A DNA stretch of 64,000 nucleotides, taken from the NCBI GenBank assembly GCA_037013495.1, contig CM072809.1, forward strand, positions 13,303,001 to 13,367,000. Direction: 5' to 3'. Source of the stretch: Hippophae tibetana. Lineage: Eukaryota > Streptophyta > Magnoliopsida > Rosales > Elaeagnaceae. The position numbers and the translations under genes were made by a program. The notes beneath the pieces were generated by a model. The model did no database searches. It had not been told where the DNA came from and was given only the letters and a program-made list of their open reading frames with translations. Shown here in pieces: positions 49,056 through 61,300 of the stretch (the stretch's first letter is position 1; every line of letters begins with the position of its first letter).

Positions 49056-51477
49056 GTCTAAATCTCTAATGCCCAATTCATTGTTATATCTTATTTCCCC
49101 CTATTCTACATCGTATAAGGAAGTACATGTGTTGCACTTTTTTTTTTAATAAGAAGGTGAAACCTTCATTCGTATAGGTGTTGCATTTAAGCAAGTGAAG
49201 TGTAGCTTAATGGAATTTTGAAAGTATTTGACGACAGATTTATTCCTGAAAATGGAGGCTATTTAAATTGTCTATAGCAGCTTAGGGAGACTATAAAAAA
49301 TGACTTTAAGAGACCAGAACACCAGAGCAGAACACAAGTGATCTGTGTAAAGATAAGCAATGTTTAACTGAATATACCATTTTTGGTGAATTGTTAAAAT
49401 ACTCAATTCACCGGAAAATGAATAAATGACAGCAAGTACATGTTTTTTACTTACTAAAAAAAAAAAAGTGATTTCTAGTAAAAGTGATTTATATTCTTAC
49501 GGTAAGAATTACCTATTCTTTATTTTAGATCACAGGTTAAAATAACAAACATACTTATGTTTCTGTAGCTGACTTAATAGAACAGCTAATATGATGCAAT
49601 AAGATAAGCGTTGGAGACTCATGATGAGGCATGGAGATTTCAAGCATCTTCTCATTTAATATTTTATGTCTATTAGGATGTATGAATTAAGACATAACAA
49701 TGTTTATAATAGCAGACAAGCTATCACATAAAGGTACTAATGTTGATATTTGTGATCGTTTAATTATTATTATTTATTTTTTTTGTTCAAAGTGATCATT
49801 TTAATTATTAGTCTTATAATTTATTGCATTTATTTTACTACATTTTCTCGTGCAAGGATTCATTATTGATGCTCTACTGTAAAGACTACGTTACATGTAT
49901 TGTGACAAAGAGAAATACTAAAGAAATTATATACATAAGTGTTTTATATATAGTCAACCAATATGTAAAATATTTATATTTATAAATATATCAAAAATTT
50001 AAATTTATTAAAATATAAAAGATATTATTGATATTAACTAAAATTCACGTAAACAAATTAAATAATATTGTATCGGATATAATAATTTTATCAATAAACT
50101 AATAACTATACTTAAAATAAAATGCAAAATTAAGTAAAAATAATGTAATCAAAAGAATTTTATCTTAATTTAAGTAATATTTGTAGTTGGAGTTAATTTG
50201 AATATAATGATTAATATTTAGAATTAAAATATTTATATTTATAAATACATGAACAATTTTATTTTATAAAAAAATATAGAAAATACTATCAATTTCTTAA
50301 AATTTGTATTGATATCAATATCGAAATGGATGCACAATATATCTTAATTTATGGTTAAGAATAAAGAAACATGATACAATATGATAGGGAGATCTTGAAC
50401 AGAAGAGTTTTAAAGAGAGAAAAAATTATGTTCAATAATGATCAAAACTCAATATATCAAAATTGGCCCCCAAAAAATATACCTTATGATCTTCTAATTT
50501 GTAAATAATAATCAAATGATACTTCTATCTAAAGTTTGGCATGTTCAAAGTTAACAATTTAAATAATTAATCAGGAAGAATTTACTAGTCTGAATGCCAT
50601 GCATACAATAAATATATAAATATAATATTGTCATTAATCTAGGTAATTTAATTAATATTTAAATTAGATATTCTTACAACTTCCAAACTCAAAAGGTGTT
50701 AAAAGAAAGAAATTGCCAACACCTTTTAAAAAAAAAATTAATTGTTGTTCATATTTTATTCATGCACCAATAATATCCTAATTGTCACCTTTGGCTTTTC
50801 ATATATTACATTTTATAAAGCTAATTGGAGGTACAAAGAATCAATTATTTTTTTAATTGGCAACTCTGTTCTTTTCTTGCATCTTTATCAGTAACTAGTA
50901 CAGCCAAAAGAAAAATAATTTTACAAAGGTGTTCAAACACAAATGGTTTAACCACTAGAGATCATTGTGATCGAATGGTTTTGAAAAAAAAAATAATAAA
51001 ATAAATTAATATATTAAAAATTTATAATAATATTGAATGAAATTTAATTAAATAAATTTAAATAATATTTAATTGAATGATATTCAATGTAAAATAATGA
51101 TTTAGATTCTTTTACGTGATAAAAATAAGATATGTTATTTTTTTGTTATAAACTTTCAAATTTATTTATAAAAAAAATTGATTGAATAATAAGGACACCA
51201 AATTTTAAGTAATATGAAATCTAGTTATAATCTTGTGACTTAGAATTGTCACAATATTTACAATGAACTCGTTTGAATGTTTATAATTTTGGTAAGAAAA
51301 ATATTTCTCACAAATTTGCCCATTTATCATTCAATCAAATTGGGAAGTCAATGGTAATGAAAACTTCCCTGTTGGAGAAAATTAGAACGGTTCTTTTAAA
51401 TGTGTACGAAATTGATCTTAGGATGAAGAATATTATTATTCTTCTTATTTTTATAAGTTTTATAATTTAATTTTTTT
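49056..51477. other. AT-rich intergenic stretch
   Basis: No gene or classified repeat is recognised. Frames such as the one at 51273-51470 are Ile/Asn/Lys-rich and lack motifs. Confidence 0.6.
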
Positions 51478-52045
51478 AACATTTAATTCCTAATTTTTAT
51501 AGATTCTATACTTTAATTCTTTAACTTTTAAAGATTTTCACTTTAATTTTTTAAGATTTAATCCCTAACTTTTTTTAATTTTAATAAAATCAATCTATTT
51601 TTAAAAAATTGTTTAATCTAACTTTATCGTTAAATTATACACATAAACCATATTATAACTTCTTCTTTTTCTAAGCAAAATTCAGACTTAAAATCCTTAG
51701 TTATAAGCTTTTAAAACAAAGAATTTCAAATCAATGACCCTCCGGCCAATAAAACAAATAAGTAAATATGTATTAGATGGTTCCTATATATTGCTTTGAC
51801 ACGAAATCATAGTTAATAGTGTACACATATGTATTTTTAGTATAGTTTTTTTTTTATGTAAAAGGATGATTAAATAAACACTAAGTTTTTATTTAATTAA
51901 CACTGAAGTTAGATTAAATAAAATTTATTTTAAAATGGATTAATTTTATCAAAATTAAAAAGTGATATAATTGAATCCTAAACGAAAAAAACTTAGTGAA
52001 TTAAAGTATAGAATTTGTTAAAGTTATGAGACTAAATCTTAAGAT
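51478..52045. repeat. Element with long terminal inverted repeats
   Basis: A left arm of about 150 bp (51478-51640, with 'gattctatactttaattc' and 'ttgtttaatctaactttatc') is matched in reverse complement by 51885-52045. The 240-bp centre is non-coding. Long imperfect inverted arms with no transposase suggest a non-autonomous DNA element, perhaps Mutator-like. No clear target duplication was found, so the class is uncertain. Confidence 0.5.
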
Positions 52046-52059
52046 TGTTTGAACTTGGT

Positions 52060-52324
52060 TGAAATTCACAATATTCAAGATCTCAGAATATATATCCATG
52101 TGAGATTTCTAAACATTGATGGTATCTGAAACTTAAGACACATGTTTCTTTCGTTCTATTTAGATTTTAAACTCTAATTCTGACCCTTAAAACTTTATTA
52201 AGAAATAACTTGTTATAATCTAGATCCTAATAAGGTTTTAAGGGTTAGGATTTAGATTTGAGCGAAAGAAACATGTGTGAGGTCTCACATAGATATCTCG
52301 AGATCTTAATTATTGTGAATTTTA
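52060..52324. repeat. Foldback (inverted repeat) of about 265 bp
   Basis: The arms meet near 52210. The left arm runs 'gaaattcacaatattcaaga', 'tccatgtgaga', 'acacatgtttctttcg' and 'cccttaaaactttatt'. The right arm carries the reverse complements in reverse order, ending 'attattgtgaatttt'. Almost the whole length is paired, so a transcript would form a long hairpin. It abuts the inverted-repeat element on its left. A foldback MITE is the likeliest nature. Confidence 0.7.
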
Positions 52325-54360
52325 AAATATACTTAAAATAGATAAAAGTGTAAAATTTGTAAAAATTGAAGTATTAATTCTTTAAAAAAAATTAGGAGGA
52401 ATGAAGTAAAAAATCTAAAAAAAAGTTATGTAATTAATAGCGTTGTTCATCATTTATCTAATTACCCAATATTAGGATAAGGTAATTTCCGACGCATCAT
52501 CAAAAAATCCTAAGTTATTCTTCAATTAATGACTGTTCGCTGAGCAAATTAGAAACAATAACATCTTTGATATACATTAATTATTAGAACTTAGGCAATG
52601 TGAAAAGGTCAGATAATTTCCTTTTTTATTAGTATTATATTCTACATAAAATAAAAAATATGTCGATATTACATTTTGTTTTCAGTCTTGTATGGATATT
52701 TTATGTATAAGCGCATCATCTAATAAAATTTATATATGTTCTTTACATATCACTTTCTTCGGACATAAATACATATGGGTAATAAAGAAAGTGAACTGAA
52801 GGGATTTATAATCAAACAGTTTTAAATGATTGCAACTAATAGTTTTAGATTCTGTATTCCATTAACTTTTAATGATAAATCCAAATTTTGCTTTGTTCAA
52901 CTTTATAATAAATTCATAATCTACTAAATGTAAGGACAACTACATTATTTAATTTATTGTCATTGTTTATCAAACAAATGAAAAAAAAAAAGGAAGGACT
53001 ACATTATCGTGATTGTCGTATTTGTGAACGAAGAGTATGCCAGATTACTTCTAAAAAAAATTTAAAATTAAAAAATCTGTAAGTTGTCATGGTACTTATA
53101 TCAAGTGAGGTTTTTTTGTTGAAAAAGATTAGAAGAGAATTTAAATTGAAAATAGAAAAGATGGTCCGTAAAATAATTGGTGGAATTTGTATAAACTATT
53201 CGTAAGAGAGGATGAATACTTTAGAAGTATTTATTAATCATATTTTGAATTTGTTTATTCGTTATTGCATTCAATTATGAAACTTTTTGATGTAATCATG
53301 TTTTGGGGAAATTGCCCAAAAAGCCAAAAGAAAAATATGGCAATATATAAATTGGGAAATATCTCAGCAAAAGTTAGTCAATAAAAGAGAGTACTAATGA
53401 AGTATTCAATATGTCATATACTTTCTTCTTTAAAAAAAAAAAAAAGTATTTTAGCTTCATTTGATTAATCTAGTCACATTTACTTTTCATGGTTAGTTGC
53501 TTTTCCCCGAGAAATTTTCTATTTTCAAAATCTTGTGCTATCTAGTATCTAGAAAAAGAGATACAAAGAAACCATTTTTCTGGTTCTTGAAAATCATGCT
53601 TTTACATGGGTCATTTGTTTTTCGTCACCTACAATATTTACATGATCTTTTCGTGATAAATTCTCGAATTAATCCACAGTCCAATTTCATCATCAAATGA
53701 ACATCTTTCACAAAAAGCACGAAAATCATGATTTAAGTAAATATTAAGACACAATCATTTACTCTATTTTATTATTGATCATTTAAATATTATTTTTTTT
53801 ATTAATAAAAAAAATATTTGACACTTTTATTCATAAATAATGATAATTTAATTGATTAAATACATATTATATGTAATTTTATTTGTTTAACATGTGATTA
53901 AGAGTTCAAATCTTGATAATCAAATTTACATTATATAAACAAAAAATTTGTTATCATAAGAAGATCTTTTGTCGACAAAAAAATAACAATAAAAAATTAG
54001 ACATTTTTATTTTTTATTTCAGTTCTTTCTTTAATTCAATTCTAGCTCTCTCTTATTCCCCTTTGGTCTGGTATATGTATTATGATAAAATTATGAGACG
54101 CCTTAAAAAAGATGTAAGCAATGAATCTTGCCTAGAATTTCTCTCATAAAATTTCCAGTTTTAAATTCTAATACCTTAACAGGTAAAACAAGCCGAATAC
54201 TTGTTACTTATTAGAGCTCTATTTCCACATCTTAATTCTGTTCATTTACTGGAAGCATCAAGCTACATCTGCACCGTTCACTAATGATGGAACCTACCAT
54301 AAGATGGGCCCTTACGCTGACTTAAATCATCCTTTGAAAGAAAAATAAATAAGTAAATGA
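52325..54360. other. Intergenic stretch upstream of the MYB gene
   Basis: No gene is supported; frames at 53.5 and 53.9 kb lack motifs. The last few hundred bases become less AT-rich and pyrimidine-rich, as expected for the promoter of the MYB61-type gene. Confidence 0.6.
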
Positions 54361-54370
54361 ACCCCTCTCT

Positions 54371-54378
54371 TATATAAA
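54371..54378 (+). promoter_or_regulatory. Likely TATA box of the MYB61-type gene
   Basis: TATATAAA in 'ctcttatataaattc' lies about 270 bp before the start codon. It is followed at the right distance by C/T-rich sequence suitable for a transcription start and leader. Confidence 0.5.
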
Positions 54379-54411
54379 TTCAAAACAATACTCTCCCAAT
54401 CAACCTCTGTA

Positions 54412-54417
54412 ATGTGA
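54412..54417 (+). promoter_or_regulatory. Possible start-stop upstream ORF (ATGTGA)
   Basis: If transcription starts about 30 bp after the TATA box, the only ATG in the 5' leader before the MYB start codon is this one, and it is followed at once by TGA. Such minimal upstream ORFs can stall ribosomes in plants. The transcription start is inferred. Confidence 0.35.
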
Positions 54418-54649
54418 CTTTTCTCTTTGAGCCTCTTCCTATAAATTTGATTTCCTAACAGCCTGCTATTTCATTTTTTTAACTTTCTCTCTCTTTCTTC
54501 ACAATTTTATCATCCCACTTCTTTAAATCCATATCATTCTCTTGTTGCTGACCATTAACATTAGGTTTCTACTCTCTATACGAACCTTGACACTTTTTAT
54601 TTTATTTTATAAAAGCTCTTGCCAGCGTTACAGGTGGGTTGGACTCCAG

Positions 54650-56151
54650 ATGGGGAGGCATTCTTGTTGCTACAAGCAGAAGCTAAGAAAGGGGTTGTGG
54701 TCTCCTGAGGAAGATGAGAAGCTTCTCAATTATATTACTAAACATGGACATGGTTGCTGGAGCTCTGTTCCTAAACTAGCAGGTATACTACGACTATTAA
54801 ATGACTTGACTTTATATATTACTAGAAGGCAATAAGACTAACATTTATACACAAATGTGCAATTCAATTGTCAGGTTTGCAAAGGTGTGGAAAGAGTTGC
54901 AGATTGAGGTGGATTAATTACCTAAGGCCTGACTTGAAGAGAGGTCCATTTTCACAGCAGGAAGAGAATTTGATAATAGAACTTCATGCAGTTCTTGGCA
55001 ACAGGTAGTCTTTATTCTGTTTTGTCTTCAAAGAGCTTCTTTTTCTTCTGGGCAGTAAATACTTGGTTCTTTTGTTTTATTTATGCTGCTTTATTAGATG
55101 GTCCCAGATTGCAACTCAGTTGCCTGGAAGAACGGATAATGAGATAAAGAATTTATGGAATTCCTGCATTAAGAAGAAGCTCAGACAAAGAGGCATTGAC
55201 CCAAATACTCACAAGCCATTTTCTGAGGTTGAAATTGACAAAGAGAAACAGCTTATTACCAACAAAAACAACGAGAAAGCTTCTGTTGGTTCAAATGAAT
55301 TGAATCTCACTGAGGCAGTGAATTCAAAACCACCTACAATTTGTATGGAGGGTAATCCAATGGAAGTTTCTTCTAGTACTTCAAAGATTAAGAACAATAA
55401 CAGCGGCAACAGTTTGACAATTTCTCCTCCAACCCATGGGTTCTTCTTGGACAGGTCAGGGCCCTCACATGAAAGCAGTTGTAGGCCTTCTGATTTAGCT
55501 GGGTATTTCAATTTTCATCAATCAAATTATGGTTCTGATATGCCACTTGCCCTGAATCAAATTTCAAATTTCTGCTTCATTCAGAATTCAAGGTCTCCTG
55601 AAATGGCTTCTGAGTTCAATTCTAATATGACTCAATCAATACTTCCATCCATGTCAAGCTCTATCTTTGCAAATCAACGTGTAAAGCCTTCCGTTAGTCT
55701 TCCCTCTGAAAACCCTTCAACTGTTTGTGATGTTAATGGAGTTCAAAACTGGGAAGCTAACACCTACAGTAACAATAATGGCAGTAACAGTAATGGAAGC
55801 AATAATACTGTTGAACTGCACGGCAACAGTAGCTTCTTTGATAATACAACTGTTTTCTCTTGGGGACTAACAGAAACTATAAAACCTGACAAAGAAGTTC
55901 AAGTTAATCCATTATTAGAGGGAAACCCAGAAGATACTAAATGGTCAGAATACCTCCACAGCCCATTTCTTATGGGAAACCAAAGTTCTTATCCAATGTA
56001 CAGTAATGTGAAACCAGAATCAAACTTCTTAACAAATGGGTCAAGTGCCACTTGGCATCAGAATCTACATCTAGAACAAGCTTTACAGGGTTCAGAACTA
56101 TGTACAAAAGAACTGCAGAGACTTGCTTTAGCTTTTGGACAAACTCTTTAG
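54650..56151 (+). CDS. MYB61: R2R3-MYB transcription factor, MYB61 type
   Basis: A nuclear DNA-binding factor. In Arabidopsis MYB61 acts on stomatal aperture, secondary wall/lignin and carbon allocation, and seed mucilage. Exons are 54650-54782 (133 nt), 54875-55004 (130 nt) and 55098-56151 (1054 nt), the classic R2R3-MYB layout. All introns are GT-AG and the product is 438 aa. The start [20 protein letters not shown] is the signature of this subgroup. R2 (about 14-61) holds [11 protein letters not shown] and [12 protein letters not shown]3 (about 67-112) holds [18 protein letters not shown] and [13 protein letters not shown]. The tail [16 protein letters not shown], then KWSEYL..PF.MG, and the C-terminal [12 protein letters not shown] match MYB61 rather than other subgroup members. 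An Asn/Ser-rich spacer (residues about 320-345) is longer than in Arabidopsis (438 against 366 aa overall). MYB50, a close paralogue in Arabidopsis, is the main alternative. Confidence 0.95.
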
Positions 56152-56279
56152 TCTGTATTCAACATTTGCAGCTTTCTAATTATTTAAGGAAGGGAAAAAA
56201 AATATTTATCAAGTATTTTTCAAGAGTTGCGTTTGAGAAAGATTGAGAAAAGACATCTTCAGGTTACAGGTGTGTTGAA

Positions 56280-57030
56280 TAGAGTTTTCTCTTCTTCTTC
56301 TTCTTTTTAATTTTGTAAATGTGTGTGATACAGAAGTTCGACCTCGCTTTTCAAATTAATTGTTTGTGATTTATTACCTGATTTTATGTTCATTATTCTT
56401 CTCTCCATGAAAAGTTCTTCTTCTTCTTCTTCTTAATTTTGTAAATGTGTGTGATACAGAAATTCAACCTCAGGCTTTTCAAATTTGATTGTTTGTGATT
56501 TATTATCTGATTTTATGTTCATTATCCCTATGTCCATGAAAAGTTCTTCTTCTTCTTCTTCTTCTTTTTAATTTTGTAAATGTGTGTAATACATAAATTC
56601 AACCTCAAGATTTTCAAATTAATTATTTGTGATTTATTATCTGATTTTATGTTCATTATACTTCTTAACGAGATCTTATTGAGTTAAGTTAAATGTGTTT
56701 TTAAATTAATATCAAAGTTTTGTTCCTGGCTTCTTTGCTCCCTTCGTCGCCCGAAAGCCTGGAGGTATTTCACCTTTGGGCTTCGCCCATCCAGTACCGA
56801 CCAGGATCATTGGCCGATGGGGAGGAAGTTGTTAAGTCCTACGTCGGTCAAGAATAAAGATCCTTGACAGTTTATAAGTTTATGTAACATTTAACTCAAT
56901 TAGATTTTATTGGGTTGAATTTAACACAAATTTTTAAACTTATAAATATGTGATATAGAAATTCAACCTCAAATTAATTGTTTGTAATTTAGTATCTGAT
57001 TTTATGTTCATTATCCTTCTGTACATGAAA
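56280..57030 (+). repeat. Tandem array downstream of the MYB gene (about 126-135-bp unit, 4 copies)
   Basis: Each unit has a (TTC)n tract, then 'taattttgtaaatgtgtgtg', 'attcaacctca', 'ttgtttgtgatttattatctg', 'attttatgttcattat' and 'tccatgaaaagttc'. The shared 'gtaaat' word falls at 56315, 56441 and 56576. Unit length varies mostly with the TTC tract. A fourth copy lies at 56941-57030, separated from the third by a TRIM insertion. The array starts about 130 bp after the MYB stop codon and may overlap the 3' UTR. Confidence 0.9.
56668..56940 (+). mobile_element. TRIM retrotransposon, copy C (incomplete)
   Basis: It has a 3' LTR at 56830-56940 (111 bp, starting TGTTAAGTCC), preceded by a purine tract ('gatggggaggaag'). 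The interior is about 120 bp and unusually GC-rich ('cttcgtcgcccgaaagcctgg'). A primer-like 'taatatcaaag' lies near 56705, after the end part of a 5' LTR. The LTR aligns with those of copies A and B in length and in order of blocks ('gttaagtc', 'caagaataaa', 'ttataa', 'aactca', 'ttattgggtt'). The 5' LTR is not complete. It sits between units three and four of the tandem array. Confidence 0.7.
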
Positions 57031-57841
57031 AGTACTTAGACTTATCCTTATACATATATCATTTTGTTCTGTTATTCTGGATAGAAAAATTGAAATTTCA
57101 GTACTTCAGATGTTAAAAAAAAATTATACATAGGACTTAAGAGTGGTGAAAGGGAATTTTAAAGAAAGAAAATAAATTAAAGATTACAGGTTTTCGAAAG
57201 GAAATTATGAGACGTTTAAACCAGTATCATCACCTTTTCAAAATTAAAAATATCAGATTGATTGTGACTAAATCTCTAAAATAAATAGATATCCAAATCG
57301 TTTTAATATTCTGTTTCTTGATACTTTTCACATTGAAATATACACACAATTAACACATAGAATTCAGGGGGCCATTTTTCTTCATTGTTTCCTATAGAGA
57401 TGAAGATGTTTTTCACTCTCACTTTTTTACGATAATATAACATTTAAGTAACTTCCCATACGTTTAAGATTCCATCTTTCAATGGTCTGAAGACAAGAAA
57501 TTATGGTCGCCTTCCTTGCTTAGTTTACTTAATTTTAGAAAGCTCGTATATTGTCAGAGAAACTGAACGTCCCACATTGATATAAAAAAAATACTATAAT
57601 AAATTTTAGGGTTAATATTTTGTATTATGAAGCATATTGTTCTTATCGACTTTCAGAATTGATACATATAACTATTAAGTTCTATTTTTCAACCAAATGA
57701 ATACATGAAAGAGGCCAACAAAAAAGTCACCACAGAAAACTTATAACAAACACCTAGAGAGCAATATATATATATATAAAAAAAAAGGAAATTGAGAAAC
57801 AACTTTTTGATACCAATTGAAGGGCATAACCGTGTAAGATC
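57031..57841. other. Intergenic stretch
   Basis: Nothing is recognised apart from a short TA tract near 57763-57777. Confidence 0.6.
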
Positions 57842-58372
57842 AATTCAAAAAAGCCATTTTTGGGGTAGCAAATTCAGTACAAGGAAATGAGGATCTAAAC
57901 TGAGCTCAACAGTGACGTGAAGATCTAAGGAGGTGACAAGATTTGTAATACCATAATCACAAGAGGATAGCGTGTGTTGTGTTGAGTTCCCTTTTGTTGG
58001 CCTAAAGCTTTTTACTACTTGTGTCAGCAAACCAACAGAGAATGAGTCCCTTCCAAGGCCAGATGTTCAAATCTCATCAGATGAGATAATAGAAAATTTC
58101 TTGTTTATGTATGGCAAAAGAGACTGAGGTGATGTTGATAATTCTTTTTGGGCCCTTTAGTACGTGAATTTATCACGATCTTCCCTTGTGTGCACAAGGA
58201 CAATGGGTAAATCATGTTTCATAAAACAGGGAAAAGGAATGAAAATTGAGCAATAAAGTAAAAAATCACAATGATTCGACGCAAATGGATAAAGTTGATC
58301 AAGGAAGGAATCTAGCATTCCAAGTATAATAGGCATGTAAATTTGGTTATATTTTGATTCCGACTCTGCCAT
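57842..58372 (-). pseudogene. Possible gene relic, unrecognised
   Basis: A block with clearly lower A/T bias than its surroundings. On the minus strand it has two frames with protein-like composition: one (58372-58157) begins MAESESKYNQIYMP, and another (58030-57845) contains VVKSFRPTKGNS, SSCDYGITNLVTSLDLH and VELSLDPHFLVLN. They are in different frames with stops between them. I do not recognise the family. It could be a decayed gene, a captured gene fragment, or chance in a GC-richer patch. Confidence 0.25.
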
Positions 58373-58379
58373 TCTTAGA

Positions 58380-61300
58380 ATTCAAAGTCTTTTAACTTTG
58401 CTCTATCTAATGATTTTAGGAACTTATTTGTCAAATATTTCAACTATTAATCTTGTTCAAATTTAACTTAAAATTAGAGTTGAATTTAAAATATTTACAC
58501 GTTGGGTTATTTAATGGTATTATCGTTTCATCCTTTGACTTATAATTTTCCCTCCTAGTTATTTGTATTTAAAACATTTATTCAACATAAATGATATAAC
58601 AAATCTATTAGTTACGTGAATAATATTATTTTAATTATTTAGTTATTTTTTTTGTAACAGTTTAGATATTTTGTTATTTTTTGTAGTAATTTAATTTTTT
58701 TTTGTTTTTGAAAAAGTAATAGCACAAGAACTAACAAATGACTGATTTTTTATTTTATTTTTATTTTTTCTCATATTATTTTAAATATTATTAAAATATT
58801 AATTTCATAGATAATCTTTAACATTAATAGATAATAATGACTATAAAATTAATAAAAAAATAAATAAAAATAACAAATATGCTTAACTGTTTTAAGAGAC
58901 CTTGTATGCAATTTATATCTAATTTTTATATATAATAATTTATTTTAAAAACTCTCTATTAATATTAGTATGAATGCTTTGATGTTCTAAACCCTAAATA
59001 AAGGGGAGAAATATAACCGAAGGACTTAGAATATTTTAAATTTGAATGAGTTTTTTTTAGAACCAGGATATAAGGGCCGGTTTGGCCATATGATTAGAAA
59101 ACAGTTCTCAAAAACTGTTTTCAAATTATAACTCTATAACAATTTTTAATATATTTTAAAAGCATGGTGTTTGGTCAATATTTTAAAAAACATGAATGTC
59201 ATGTTGCTTGGTAAAATTGTTTTTTAAACTTACTTTTATAGTAATTTTTTTAAAAAAATATCAACAGTTTAAACGTTTAAACTTTAAACATATTTACAAA
59301 AAAATACTTCAAAATTGCCTCTGTTTGGCCAAATTATTCTAAAAAATTATTTTGTTATTAAAATATTTTTATTTAAATTTAAAATCTCATTTTTTCCCTC
59401 TAATTCCTATTTATAATAATTTAAACATTTATAAATGATTATAAAAAATTAAAAATGACAAATATTTTCAAAATTAATAGTCAAAATGAACCAAAATCAT
59501 AAAAATATTACATTAAAGATGTTTTTAAATAACTTTTCTATTATAATGGTATTATTATTGATTTTTTAAACAAATTTTTATTAAAATTTTATTTTATTCA
59601 TATCAATACATCTCATTTTATCACATTTTAATTATTTGATAAAAAAAATGTTAATAAAATATCATAAAATTATCTTAATTAAATTTTAAAAACAACTATT
59701 TGTTTAACCAAATTCATTTAACATCAACACGAACCCATTTAAAAGACACGAATCCATGTTGGGTTTTTGGTTATAATGTAGTTTTTGTTAAATGGATAAT
59801 ATATAAATTAGATTGAATAGGATTTGAATAGCTATCATGAACTTATTTATGATATAACTAATTTACCCCTAATCAATATCTAACCCATTTAACACACGGG
59901 TCGAGATGGGTTGACCTATTTACGTACAAGCCAGTCCATTTAACCTCAATGGAAATTCATTTAAAAATTCTTAAGTCATGTTGAGTTCTGATATTTATTC
60001 GTACATATTTTTATTGAAAAATATATTAGTTACCATAAATAATATCAAACATTTGAATAATATAAAAGAATATGTGAGAAATTCTTCTTTTTGTTTTGGA
60101 GTTGGCAAATTAATGAACAATGTTAGAAATTTCGTGTCTTGATTATATTATGTTATATTCAATACATTTATTATAAAATATATTAATTATTATTCAATTA
60201 TAAATTTTTATCACAACTAACGTGTCCGAATTTGCATCCTTTAAGTATAATTAAGATACATCCGTCTGTAACAGTTTATAACTAGAAAATAAATAGTATT
60301 GGAAACATGATTTCGAACCCTTTAAATGTCATTTAAAAAATAAAATTTTAATTTATTTATTTACTTACTAAAATAATTACAAGTTGAAAAGAAATTAATT
60401 ATTCTAAATTTGGAATCTTTAGTATTTTTCTCTGAATACAAATTAATTCTAGGGCAAGGATCATATTATTAGATATTACGGATTGAAATCAATGTCAATA
60501 ATGATTACGATAATGAAAACAATGCTGGTTGTTGATGATAATAACAGAGAAGTATCATTGTTGGGAGATTTTCTTGTCGATGGAATATGTACGGAGGCCA
60601 TATTGCCAACGCTGTATTTGTTATGGTCAAATTATTATTTTTTTAGCATGGAGAAATTTATTGAAATTTAATGATAATAAAATTAATTAATTAAATCAAA
60701 TTTAAAAGCATCTTTGTTAAAAAGTTAGATTGAAAATAAATTAGTTATAAGATTAAGATATATTACATCTTTTACTAAGTTAACATTTTAGTTTGTAAAC
60801 TAAGTTTAATAAGTGGGTTTGTTATTTTAATAGTACTATAATTTTATTTTTGGTATATTTTTACCTATATTTTAAAGTGGTATATTAATGGTATTTTTAT
60901 TTAAAAAAAATATCTTATAAATACTATTTAATTAATTGATTATTCAAAATATCATTTAATTATCGCACATATATTACTAGACTATTAGACATGTGAAAAT
61001 TTTCTAATTAAATAACAAATTATATTAAATTAATATCTTCTTATTAAACGATGTACCACTAAAATAACACATAAAAAATATGGATAAAAAAGATATCAAA
61101 AATGAAGATTAAGATAACGAAATCTTACCAAGTGATATCAAAATCAAAATGCAATTTGGAATGTGTGGGGCATATAAGGTGGATCATAAAAGTGAAAGTG
61201 AACCCTATAAGCAACTAACGTGGTCCACATTCGAACGGATGGTGGACTTCTGTCAGGTTGTAACGAAAATTGTGTGATATTGTTATAGATTTATTGGATT

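Noticed and set aside
53497-54149. Two open frames upstream of the MYB gene (67 and 78 residues)
   Set aside because: Neither shows motifs or splice continuity with the MYB exons; they appear to be chance frames.
59080-59350. hAT-type MITE suggested by 'ggccggtttggcca' words
   Set aside because: No matching inverted terminus or 8-bp target duplication could be located, so it is not annotated as an element.
60483-60671. 62-residue open frame starting MKSMSIMITIM
   Set aside because: It is short, isolated in AT-rich spacer, and has no splice partners or known domain.
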